Assembly (NCBI GenBank): GCA_036011305.1
Contig: DASCNA010000156.1
Span: 1 to 41,787, forward strand
Direction of reading: 5' to 3'
Origin: DASCNA01 sp036011305
Lineage (GTDB): Bacteria; Verrucomicrobiota; Lentisphaeria; Victivallales; GWF2-38-69
Length of the DNA stretch: 41,787 nt
Below, piece after piece: positions 16,230 to 24,905 of this stretch (the first letter of the stretch is position 1; every line of letters starts with the position of its first letter). The position numbers and the translations under genes were made by a program. The notes under the pieces are model-generated. The model was not told the origin of the DNA. It searched no databases and worked only from the letters and a program-made list of their open reading frames with translations.

Positions 16230-18077
16230 ATGATTGAAAATTACCAGGATTTAAGCAAATATTCTCAGCAACTGGTCAGCATCGATGAGAAAAAACCCTC
16301 TTTGAGGATTTTAGTTTCCCTGGGAACCTGTGGATTAGCCGCGGGTACGACTCCAGTGCTTGATGCTATAGTTGATGAGATAAAAAATAAAAAATTAGAG
16401 AATAAAATAGAAATTATCGAAACAGGTTGTATGGGACTTTGTTACTGTGAACCCAGTATTGAACTTTTTGATAAAAAAAGCGGAAAAAGTATTATATATG
16501 GTAATGTTAAACCAGAGAATGCTTCGGCTATAATCGCTGCAGGTGTTGATAAACCGGCAGAAAAAATTGATGTAATTAACAGGACATGGTATTATCCTGA
16601 AGAAGAAACAAATGTAAATAATGTAAGTCAGGCTAAAATTGCATTGCGAAATACTGGCAGGATAAACCCTGAAAAAATTGATGATTATATTTTAAATTCC
16701 GGTTACAATGCCTTAGCAAGAGCTATTAATAAAATGACTTCGCAGGAAGTTATTGATGAAATAACTAAATCAGGTTTAAGGGGACGTGGAGGCGGAGGCT
16801 TTCCAACAGGCAGAAAATGGTCTTTTGCTGCCGCCCAGAAAACTGATGTTAAATATATAATATGTAATGCTGACGAAGGTGACCCCGGAGCATTTATGGA
16901 TAGAGCAGTGTTGGAAGGGGATCCGCATACAGTATTGGAATCTATGACAATAGCAGGATATGCTATTGATGCTACAAAAGGATATATCTACATAAGAGCA
17001 GAATATCCGCTTGCTATCAAACGTCTGCAGTTGGCTATAGAGCAGTCAAGAGAAAAAGGTTTTCTAGGAGAAAATATATTCAATTCAGGATTCAGTTTTG
17101 ATATTGAATTAAGATATGGAGCCGGTGCTTTTGTCTGTGGAGAAGAAACAGCGTTAATACACTCTATTGAAGGTCAGAGAGGAATGCCTTCAAATAAACC
17201 TCCTTTTCCTGCTATCGAAGGATTATGGAAAAAGCCGACAATAGTAAATAATGTCGAAACTTTTGCGAACATAGGAGCTATTTTAAGAAAAGGCGCAGAT
17301 TGGTTTAATCAAATTGGTACCGAAAATTCATCAGGAACAAAGGTTTTCGCTTTAGCCGGTAAAATAAGCAAGGTTGGACTTATAGAAGTTCCTATGGGAA
17401 TAAAATTACGCGATATTATTTATGATATTGGCGGTGGAATTGATGGTGGGAAAGAGTTCAAAGCTGTGCAGACAGGTGGTCCGTCAGGGGGTTGTATTGT
17501 TCCTGAATATCTTGATACCCCAATTGATTATGATTCTTTAAAGGCTCTTGGTTCTATGATGGGATCAGGTGGAATGATAGTTATGGATGAAGATGACTGT
17601 ATGGTTGATATAGCTAAATTCTTTCTTGATTTTACTGTTGATGAATCATGCGGTAAATGTATTCCATGTAGATTGGGTGGAAAACAATTATATAAAATTC
17701 TTAATAGAATTACTGAAGGAGACAGCAGTGAGGAAGATCTGGCTTTATTGACTGAACTTTCACATACTGTTAAAGATACTTCATTGTGCGGTCTGGGAAT
17801 GACTGCTCCTAATCCTGTTTTATCTACAATGAGATACTTTGAAGATGAATACAGAGAGCATATCTTGGAAAAGAAATGCAGAGCAGGTAAATGTACTAAA
17901 CTTATTACGTATTCAATTGATGATAAATGTATTGGCTGTACAGCATGTGCTAAAGTTTGTCCTGTTAACTGTATTGAAGGGAAAGTTAAACAGCTTCATG
18001 TCATTGATGAAGAAAAATGTATCAGATGTGGTGAGTGTTTCAGGGTGTGTAAATTTAAAGCTGTAGTTAAATCATAA
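16230..18077 (+). CDS. NuoF/HydB-like NAD(H)-binding flavoprotein with extra iron-sulfur domains
   Basis: About 615 residues. An N-terminal [2Fe-2S] thioredoxin-like domain (GTCGLAAGT, then GCMGLCYCEP) precedes the NuoF core: GLRGRGGGGFPTGRKW (NADH, about 183-198), NADEGDPGAFMDR (FMN), GAGAFVCGEETAL, a SLBB segment, and the [4Fe-4S] site CGKCIPC with the distal SLCGLG Cys. At the end are two ferredoxin clusters, CIGCTACAKVCP and CIRCGECFRVC. This layout is that of HydB-type subunits in bifurcating hydrogenases and NAD(P)-linked formate dehydrogenases. A GTG at 16221 lies inside the ribosome site GGGTGA (16219-16224), so the true start is ATG 16230 or 16227. NADH is oxidised or formed here and electrons pass to the Fdh subunit and possibly to ferredoxin. 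Confidence 0.94.
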   Translation: MIENYQDLSKYSQQLVSIDEKKPSLRILVSLGTCGLAAGTTPVLDAIVDEIKNKKLENKIEIIETGCMGLCYCEPSIELFDKKSGKSIIYGNVKPENASAIIAAGVDKPAEKIDVINRTWYYPEEETNVNNVSQAKIALRNTGRINPEKIDDYILNSGYNALARAINKMTSQEVIDEITKSGLRGRGGGGFPTGRKWSFAAAQKTDVKYIICNADEGDPGAFMDRAVLEGDPHTVLESMTIAGYAIDATKGYIYIRAEYPLAIKRLQLAIEQSREKGFLGENIFNSGFSFDIELRYGAGAFVCGEETALIHSIEGQRGMPSNKPPFPAIEGLWKKPTIVNNVETFANIGAILRKGADWFNQIGTENSSGTKVFALAGKISKVGLIEVPMGIKLRDIIYDIGGGIDGGKEFKAVQTGGPSGGCIVPEYLDTPIDYDSLKALGSMMGSGGMIVMDEDDCMVDIAKFFLDFTVDESCGKCIPCRLGGKQLYKILNRITEGDSSEEDLALLTELSHTVKDTSLCGLGMTAPNPVLSTMRYFEDEYREHILEKKCRAGKCTKLITYSIDDKCIGCTACAKVCPVNCIEGKVKQLHVIDEEKCIRCGECFRVCKFKAVVKS

Positions 18078-18124
18078 AGTTATAATTAAATAATTTATAT
18101 TATTATAAATAGAAGGTAGATATT

Positions 18125-20839
18125 ATGGAAGAGTATCTAAATATAACTATCGACAATGTCGATATAAAAGCGGCAAAAGGAGAAACAATTCTGATTGCTG
18201 CAAAAAAACATGGTATAGATATACCGTCTCTTTGTTATAACGACAATGCATCCTGCACTGCCGCATGCAGAGTTTGCGTGGTAGAAATTGAAGGTAGGCC
18301 TGGACTTCATCCTTCATGTGCTATCAAAGTAGAAGACGGTATGAAAGTAAAAGCTTTCACAGATGAATTGGAAGCAAAGAGGAAAATGATACTTGATTTA
18401 CTTCTTTCAGCCCACAATGATGACTGTATAAACTGTATAAGTGACAGTGCTTGCGAACTGCAAGATTTAGCTTATACATACGATTTGGGAAGAGATCGTA
18501 GAAAATTTCCAAATATTTGGGATGGTTTAAAGGATTTTTCTGATGAAACATCACAGGTGCTTAATTATGATGCTTCAAAGTGTATACAGTGTCAGAGATG
18601 TACCAAGGCCTGTCAGGAAATACAGGGAAAAGGAATAATAACTTTTGAGAACCGTGGTTTCAAAACAGTTGTATCAACTGGTTATGATAAATGGGAAGAT
18701 TCAAAATGTGACGGTTGTGGAGAATGTGCTCAGGCCTGCCCTGTAGGTGCATTAACTATGAAGCCTGCTTATACTGGTTCTAAGAGATATAGAACCAAAG
18801 ATATTGAAAAAACAGTACAAACAACATGTCCTTACTGTGGTGTCGGCTGTCAGTTGGATGTATCTATTAAAAATAATCATATTATTAAAGTTGAAGGTTC
18901 ATATGACCTGCCTAATTACGGTTCTACTTGTGTAAAAGGAAGATTTGGACTTGATTACTCCGGTCACAAAGAGAGATTAACAAAGCCTTTAGTAAGAAAA
19001 AATGGAAAGCTTGTTGAGACTGACTGGAAAGAAGCAATCTCATTTGCTGCAGGGAAATTAAAATCAATTAAAGAAAAATATGGTAGTAACTCTATTGGCG
19101 GTTTTTCATCTGCCAGATGTACAAATGAGGATAACTATCTTTTTCAGAAATTTATGAGGTGCGTGGCTGGGACGAATAACGTCGATCACTGCGCACGATT
19201 GTGACACTCCTCTACAGTCGTCGGTCTGGCGACAGCATTTGGTTCAGGAGCAATGACAAATACTATTGCTGATTTTGAAAAAGCTGATGTTATTCTTGTA
19301 ACAGGTTCTAACACTACTGAAGCTCATCCTGTACTTGCCAATTATATAAAAAGGGCAGTACTGTATAATGATGCAAAGCTTATTGTTGTAGATCCTAGGA
19401 AAATAGATCTTGTAAGATATGCTACTGTATGGTTGAGACAGAAAAACGGTACCGATACAGCATGGATTAACGGGCTTATTAATGTTATTTTGAGTGAAAA
19501 TCTTCAAGATGACAAATTTATATCTGATAGAACAGAAGGCATTGACGCTTTGAGAGAGTCTAATGCTAAATATACTCCTGAGTACGTTGAGAAAATAACG
19601 GGTATTCCTAAAGAAAAGCTTATAGAAGCAGCCAGATTGTATGGAAAAGCTGATAAAGGAAGTATTGCCTGGACAATGGGAATTACTCAGCATACAAACG
19701 GAACTGATAACGTAAAAGCATTAGCCAATCTGGCTATGATAACTGGTAACGTAGGAAAAGAAGGTACTGGTTGCAACCCTATTAGAGGGCAGAATAATGT
19801 TCAGGGTGCCTGTGATATGGGGACATTGAATAATAATTTCCCAGGTTATCAGAAAGTATTTGCTCCTGGTGTAAAAGAGAAATTCGAAAAGGCCTGGAAA
19901 TGCAAAAATTTATCATCAGAGGTAGGACTGACTATAGTTGAAATGATGAATGCTGCTACAGAAGGGAAATTCAAGGCTCTCTATATTATGGGTGAAAACT
20001 CTCTTGTTTCTGATCCAAACATCAATCATGTAATGCATGCTTTTAAGGAATTAGACCTTTTAATTGTTCAGGATATTTTTCTCACTGAAACTGCACAGCA
20101 AGCTGATGTTGTTTTCCCTGCAAAATTATCTTTGGAAAAAGATGGTACTTTCACAAATACCGAGAGAAGAGTCCTTATGGTGAATAAAGTACTTGAACCT
20201 AAACCTGATCAGAAAGATGACTGGGAAATAATTCAGGAACTGGGCCAGGGAATGGGATATTTCTGGCAGTATAATTCATGGATGGATATCATGAGAGAAA
20301 TAAACCTGGTAACACCTCAATATGGAGGTATTACTCCTGAGAGAATAAATAATGGAGAAAGACTCCAATGGCCTTGTCCTGCTAAAGATCATCCTGGAAC
20401 ACCTATTTTACATATTGGTGAATTCACCCGAGGAAAAGGTTTATTATCGCCTATTGAGCATACTGCTCCTAAGGAATCTCCTGATAAGGACTATCCATTT
20501 ACTATGAGTACAGGAAGAGTTCTTTATCACTATCATACAGGTTCAATGACTAGAAGAAGCAAATCATTGAATAAATATGTAAAAGATCCTTATTTCGAAA
20601 TGAATTCTGATAATATGAAAGAAATGGATATTTCAGATGGAGAAAAAGTAAGAATTAAATCACGAAGAGGTGAGATAGTGATAGCTGCCAAGGATTCAGA
20701 TAGAGTAGCAAAGGATGATATATTTATTCCTTTCCATTTTGCTGAAGCTGCAGCAAATAAACTGACTCTTGATGAATTGGATCCAGCTTCAAAAATACCA
20801 GAGTACAAAGTGTGTGCAGTTAACATCGCAAAAATCTAA
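18125..20839 (+). CDS. fdhA: Selenocysteine-containing formate dehydrogenase, catalytic subunit
   Basis: One 904-residue protein read through an in-frame TGA (19202-19204) as Sec at residue 360; it appears as two frames if TGA is taken as stop. The Mo/W-bis-MGD enzyme interconverts formate and CO2. N-terminal [2Fe-2S] domain: C37, C48, C51, C65. NuoG-like His-Cys3 cluster: H97, C101, C104, C110. Two [4Fe-4S] ferredoxin sites: CIQCQRCTKAC and CDGCGECAQACP (about 153-205). Catalytic-domain [4Fe-4S]: CPYCGVGC (235-242). The active-site segment is DHCARL-Sec-HSSTVVGLA. The C-terminal molydopterin domain (from about 770) closes normally. The SECIS hairpin starts 12 nt after the UGA. It follows the NuoF-like gene by 47 bp, ends at a strong terminator, and tRNA-Sec comes next. 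Confidence 0.97.
19205..19236 (+). promoter_or_regulatory. Bacterial SECIS element for the fdhA UGA
   Basis: Directly after the UGA, a 12-nt spacer leads to stem GTCGTC (19217-19222) / GGCGAC (19228-19233) with loop GGTCT (19223-19227). Loop sequence and distance match the Escherichia coli fdhF SECIS, where the GGU of the apical loop contacts SelB. This fixes the TGA as Sec rather than stop. Confidence 0.93.
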
Positions 20840-20856
20840 AACCAATTAATAAATGC

Positions 20857-20895
20857 ACTCCCCGATAACAAACTTGTTGCCGGGGAGTTTTTTTT
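20857..20895 (+). terminator. Rho-independent terminator of the formate dehydrogenase operon
   Basis: ACTCCCCG (20857-20864) pairs with CGGGGAGT (20881-20888), with an inner AACAA/TTGTT extension, followed by eight Ts. Confidence 0.93.
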
Positions 20896-20949
20896 ACTGA
20901 ATTTATGATTTATAGTTTTAGCTGATCATATTCAGTATGGTAATGGTAC

Positions 20950-20977
20950 TTGAAAAAACTTCAAAAGTGTATATTTT
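20950..20977 (+). promoter_or_regulatory. Possible sigma-70 type promoter of the tRNA-Sec gene
   Basis: TTGAAA (20950-20955), 16-bp spacer, TATTTT (20972-20977), 6 bp before the tRNA 5' end. It lies after the operon terminator, so separate transcription of the tRNA is plausible. An 8-bp inverted repeat, TACTGAAT (20895-20902) / ATTCAGTA (20930-20937), precedes it, role unknown. Weak consensus in AT-rich DNA. Confidence 0.35.
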
Positions 20978-20983
20978 TTAATC

Positions 20984-21078
20984 AGCGGGGAAGGATCTGG
21001 TGGTTCGCCCAGTCTTCAAAACTGGTAGCGGGCGGATAAAACCGTCCGTGGCAGGTTCGATTCCTGCCCCCGCAGCCA
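20984..21078 (+). tRNA. selC: tRNA-Sec (anticodon UCA)
   Basis: 95 nt including CCA, the same length as E. coli selC. Anticodon stem CCAGT/ACTGG with loop CTTCAAA gives anticodon TCA at 21016-21018. The D-arm has a stem GGATC/GGTTC and a 4-nt loop TGGT. The long variable arm GCGGGCGG/CCGTCCGT (21028-21049, loop ATAAAA) and the T-arm GCAGG-TTCGATT-CCTGC (21051-21067) are those of selenocysteine tRNA. The 3' end is G plus CCA. The acceptor is unusual: GCGGGG (20985-20990) pairs with CCCCGC (21068-21073), and the outer pair would be A-A, so only 6 Watson-Crick pairs (7 positions) are seen rather than the usual 8. Its place next to fdhA fits its use there. Confidence 0.94.
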
Positions 21079-21298
21079 TCTCTTGCTGATGAGATTCATT
21101 ATCATTTTCTGATATTTCATGAATTTTAGACTCATTATTTTTTTATTTCAATATTTTTATTATTGACATTTTGTGAAATATTATGATATTCTCTGACTAT
21201 TGCTGATGCGCCAAAATTACCAGATATTTGCAGTTTTTGAAATTACCCTATGTATAAAGAGTTTACACAGTTTATTATTTAGAACCTGAACCACTTAT

Positions 21299-21757
21299 TT
21301 ATTTACACTGCTTCCCGGTCATTTTCTCAATTTTTAATTTCCATATTTTGCAGGCATCAACTGCATTATCTGGGTAGATCCATTTCTTATTTGAGTATTG
21401 CTTCATAAGAATATTTAGACCAAATATTTTATCATCTTTTTGCGTTAGTTCTTCAATTTTTCCCCATCCTATAACACTTTTATATAGATGAGAAAATCTA
21501 CAGGCTTTTCCTTCATCTATATATAGCTTGGTACCAGTATCAAGTTCAAAACATACAGGGTTATCTGCATAAAAATATTTCAATTTTTCACCCTCTTTAG
21601 CAGTATGAAAATAGAAGTTTTCACCATCAAATCCAAATGAGAGAGGAAGAAGATATGGAACGTTATCTTTAGTTAAAGCAATCCTCAAAACTTCTGCTTC
21701 ACTAATGATTTTTTTAATCGCATTAATATCTTTAATTTCTCTATCAGATCTACGCAT
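21299..21757 (-). CDS. NimA-like / pyridoxamine 5'-phosphate oxidase-related flavoprotein
   Basis: 152-residue split-barrel FMN-binding protein. It starts MRRSDREIKD, then has an EAEVLRIALTKDNVPYLLPL strand pair, FDGENFYFHTAKEGEKLKYF, and later YKSVIGWGKIEEL and DACKIWKLKIEKMTGKQC, the standard order for NimA-type 5-nitroimidazole reductase homologues. Most such proteins are uncharacterised oxidoreductases, and drug reduction here is not implied. GGGGGT lies before the ATG. Single gene; its 3' end faces the tRNA-Sec gene. Confidence 0.88.
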   Translation of the reverse strand: MRRSDREIKDINAIKKIISEAEVLRIALTKDNVPYLLPLSFGFDGENFYFHTAKEGEKLKYFYADNPVCFELDTGTKLYIDEGKACRFSHLYKSVIGWGKIEELTQKDDKIFGLNILMKQYSNKKWIYPDNAVDACKIWKLKIEKMTGKQCK

Positions 21758-22203
21758 TTATTTACCCCCATAATGTTATTTTACTAAGCAATTCGGCGTG
21801 TTTTTTAAATCATCTAATACTAATACTGAATCCAACATATATATATTTCTTCTCGCTATCCTTTATATATCTTGTGGTAATTTACGAGAAAATTTCTTAA
21901 ATACCAGCTTTGCTTCTTTGCATTTAAAACTTTTAATCATTCAGTAATCTGTTTTTACACTCTTATATATAATAAAATGGGAGACATTGTAAAACTTGCT
22001 TCGGTAATTATACTCAAAAAATATTTATACCAATAATACTATACAAAACCATTCGTCTTGCTCATTATTTATACTTTTATCAACTTGACAAATCATTGCT
22101 CAGTATAAAACGAATAATTGAAAAGAAAAAGATATTAATTATATGAGATATTAATATTTGACAGATACTTATTGCGTTAGGCAAAGTTATTTCAGGCAGT
22201 TAA
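21758..22203. other. Intergenic region with no recognised feature
   Basis: 446 bp of AT-rich DNA between the NimA-like gene start and the end of the adaptor gene. I see no gene, convincing hairpin terminator or operator. The NimA-like promoter must lie in its left part. Confidence 0.6.
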
Positions 22204-23778
22204 CTAATCATTTAAGTAAGTGTTTTTTGTTCCTGTTACAGGAGCATAAGCTTTAGCTACATTATGGCTTAACTTTGCTAAAGGTTCTATCGTTTTTGTG
22301 ATATCTAATATTGCACCGTCATAGACATTTTGAAGTGCATTATTGGCATCGAGGACAATCTGCTCACCTTCTTTTAACTGCTCACCTTCAATTCTAATAT
22401 ATTCGCCATGGAGACCAGTTTGCCTAACATTAACAAACATTGCCTTACCATCTTCCACTATACAGACTTGTGGTGTGCCAATATATTTATTAAAAATAGC
22501 AGTATAAGGAACATAAAAACCAGGAGCGTTTAGCCCGGAAATGGTTATTTTTACCTTTTCTCCTACCGTGAAACGCCAGTGAAGTTGCTGATAAATTACT
22601 TCTTCTCCATCCTTTAATCCATCTTGTGGATCGGCCAATACTATATCCCCATAACTAATTTTACCATTTTTTTCTATTGAACGGAAATGGTTTCCATAGC
22701 CTTTTATGAAAGAAATGTTGCGGACAATATCTCCAGGTTTTATATATACTTTTTCTATCCTAAATTTTTTCATTACAGGTTTGTTTGTCTGTGTCATATT
22801 CTGATCTATTGCTTTCCATACAAAAACCCCTTTACCGTCTTTTTTTATAGACTTTATTGGAACTGCTAATGGAGGGGGTGTTTTATTTTTGTTAGCTGTA
22901 TGATTGGTTTCAGGGAGGTATGCTTTAACAATAAATAATGCTTTATGCACTATAGGATATTTTTTTTGCTGAGGAGTAAGTTCCCAGGATGGGATTAGTT
23001 TATTTGTAACAATTAAACTTACATTTGATGGATCAATTGGATTTTTACTTAAAATCGCTCTTACAGGCTCCTTGTTTCCGGCATCATAAACTTGTATACT
23101 ATTTTCAATTCCTATTTTATTAACAAGAGCAAGTGGAAGCTTTAGCTCAACTGACATAGGATTCATCATAGTTATCTTGATGGCGTCTTTAAATTTTTCA
23201 AGACCGTATCCTGACTCGAAGTAAACTTCATCAACCTGTCCTGTGTAGCTGGGAAAGACAGTGCAGCGTCTAAGATTTTCTTCTGCTTCTTTAAGGTCTA
23301 TTTCACTTTTCTTTATTAATAGGAGAGCGGTGTCATATTCGGATTTTGCAAGTTCAACCTTACTTTGGGCTATAAGCATATTTTTCTTTGAATTAAGTTT
23401 ATAATTACGTTTATATATATTTTCTTTGTTCTGCATCTCTCTTCTTGCTTTCTGCAAATTGATTCTAGCAGTTTCTACTTTCATCTTAGGAATAGTTTTA
23501 TCTAGAATAATAATTGGTGTTCCAAGCCTGACTATCTTACCTTTCTCATCCAGCACCTGCGATACTACCTTATCTCCCGGAGATGCAATATAAACTATTT
23601 TTCCTGTGACTAGTGTCCCGAATTTACCCGTTTCAACAGGTGTTACTTCTCCATTAAAGTATGAAGTTGAAGGTGAAATTTTTTTAAGAACTTGGGTCGT
23701 TACCGGTATAGGTTGAGCCGAATGAATAAGGCACTGAAAAGAAATGATAAGGGCTGCAGTGTATATTAAAGTTCTCAT
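22204..23778 (-). CDS. Periplasmic adaptor (membrane fusion) protein, HlyD/AcrA-like, no partner beside it
   Basis: 524 residues. A signal peptide (first 20 residues, ending near IHSA) is followed by a lipoyl-like half with GTLVTGKIVYIASPGDKV, a long alpha-hairpin of coiled helices (about 105-165, Lys/Glu/Ala-rich), the second lipoyl half CTVFPSYTGQVDEVYFESG, then beta-barrel domains (GEKVKITISGLNAPGFYVPYTAI region) and a final membrane-proximal part. This is the order of RND/ABC efflux adaptors, but it is longer than AcrA (about 400) because of extra insertions near 285-390. No permease is co-transcribed; the DUF4177-like gene lies 236 bp upstream on the same strand. It may serve a pump encoded elsewhere or the RND pump at 26254 (inference). 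Confidence 0.85.
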   Translation of the reverse strand: MRTLIYTAALIISFQCLIHSAQPIPVTTQVLKKISPSTSYFNGEVTPVETGKFGTLVTGKIVYIASPGDKVVSQVLDEKGKIVRLGTPIIILDKTIPKMKVETARINLQKARREMQNKENIYKRNYKLNSKKNMLIAQSKVELAKSEYDTALLLIKKSEIDLKEAEENLRRCTVFPSYTGQVDEVYFESGYGLEKFKDAIKITMMNPMSVELKLPLALVNKIGIENSIQVYDAGNKEPVRAILSKNPIDPSNVSLIVTNKLIPSWELTPQQKKYPIVHKALFIVKAYLPETNHTANKNKTPPPLAVPIKSIKKDGKGVFVWKAIDQNMTQTNKPVMKKFRIEKVYIKPGDIVRNISFIKGYGNHFRSIEKNGKISYGDIVLADPQDGLKDGEEVIYQQLHWRFTVGEKVKITISGLNAPGFYVPYTAIFNKYIGTPQVCIVEDGKAMFVNVRQTGLHGEYIRIEGEQLKEGEQIVLDANNALQNVYDGAILDITKTIEPLAKLSHNVAKAYAPVTGTKNTYLND

Positions 23779-24014
23779 AAATGGTCCTCTTTAATTATTT
23801 ATAACTTGAGTATTATAAAAGATTCTAGGATATAGAGGTTAGAAATCAACGAATATATTATGTTATTTGAGTAAATACTTACTGCACACTCACGACGGTA
23901 AAATCATTATAAAACTCGAGGTGCAGATGCTAATATATTCAGATAAGTATAAAAAACATAAATTATTAGAATAAATGTGTAAATGTAATAATATACTAAA
24001 AAATTTGATCTATA

Positions 24015-24398
24015 TTAGCGACGTTTTTGAACGATAACCTCTTCAGGTTTTGTATTTTCTGCTATAATTTCCAGCTGCTTTTTTATTTCAGCAATATTAT
24101 GTATGAACTGAGGACTTTTATCAAAAATATTCATCTTTTTGAATATATATAGTCTGTTTGCCTGAACACCTTCAATTACGGAAACCAAAATCCAGCCTTT
24201 CTTCCCGGCTTTATCCAGAGCACTTTCTATTTCAGCCTCATTTGCAACTCTTCTGAGGGATATTACATAATAATCTACAGGAGGTGAAGGTGGAGTTTCT
24301 GGCTTCGTCTTAAAAGTGTATGCATTCATGTTAGAAATTTGAGAAAGAAACAGAAATACTATAAATGATATTAGAAAAAAAGAGGAGAATTTTTTCAT
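24015..24398 (-). CDS. Small exported protein with DUF4177-like domain
   Basis: 127 residues from ATG 24398; the frame opens one codon earlier at a TTG, but AGAAGG is correctly spaced for the ATG. A hydrophobic signal (about 5-22) is followed by a Pro-rich linker (KPETPPSPPVD), then YYVISLRR, ESALDKAGKKGWILVSVIEG and RLYIFKK, the beta-alpha-beta pattern of DUF4177 proteins. The tail is Lys/Glu-rich. Function unknown. It lies upstream of, and co-directional with, the orphan adaptor, and divergent from the adaptor-RND operon. Confidence 0.7.
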   Translation of the reverse strand: MKKFSSFFLISFIVFLFLSQISNMNAYTFKTKPETPPSPPVDYYVISLRRVANEAEIESALDKAGKKGWILVSVIEGVQANRLYIFKKMNIFDKSPQFIHNIAEIKKQLEIIAENTKPEEVIVQKRR

Positions 24399-24905
24399 CA
24401 ATAATGCCTTCTATGTTAAGTTCATGAATTTTGCTTTCAGTTGTCATTATATTACATTGTCTTTTCGAAAACAAGAAATACGTAGTATTACCACTCTGTT
24501 CAACTGTAAAAACAGGAATTGGCTGAACTAATTAATTTGATCAGGACATCGGGGGTAATTTTCATTAAGAGATTGAGAAACAGATATTTACTCACCTTTT
24601 GGTGAATTTTAGGAAATTTTTCTCCTTTATGCTTATAATGCTTATCACAACTTGATTATTCAGTGAAGTGTCAGAGCTTATCTTTCAGTTTTAATGGCAT
24701 AACACCACTTGAATTAATGCTTCAGTAATATATCTTTTCAATAGCTGTATAATATAAAACCTTGGGAAATCTTTTCAAAAATTGATCTATATATTGTAAT
24801 GATAACAATAGACTGATTTAACTTAATCAAAAAAGTAACTATTTTAAATCAAATTAATGTGGGCCAGAAATATTCCTTGATGAAATAGTCAGAAAAAGGA
24901 TGTTA
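24399..24905. other. Divergent intergenic region between two efflux-related units
   Basis: 507 bp without a supportable gene. It contains the small hairpin TCACC-TTTT-GGTGA (24592-24605), which lacks a T-run on either strand and so may be a binding site rather than a terminator. A TATAAT hexamer occurs near 24748 without a clear -35. Promoters for both flanking units are expected here. Confidence 0.5.

Noticed and set aside
15672..20839. [FeFe]-hydrogenase operon
   Set aside because: The third subunit has the formate dehydrogenase active site (DHCARL-Sec-H) and molybdopterin domains, with no H-cluster motifs.
24592..24605. TCACC-TTTT-GGTGA hairpin as a terminator
   Set aside because: No T-run on either strand and no gene ending next to it.
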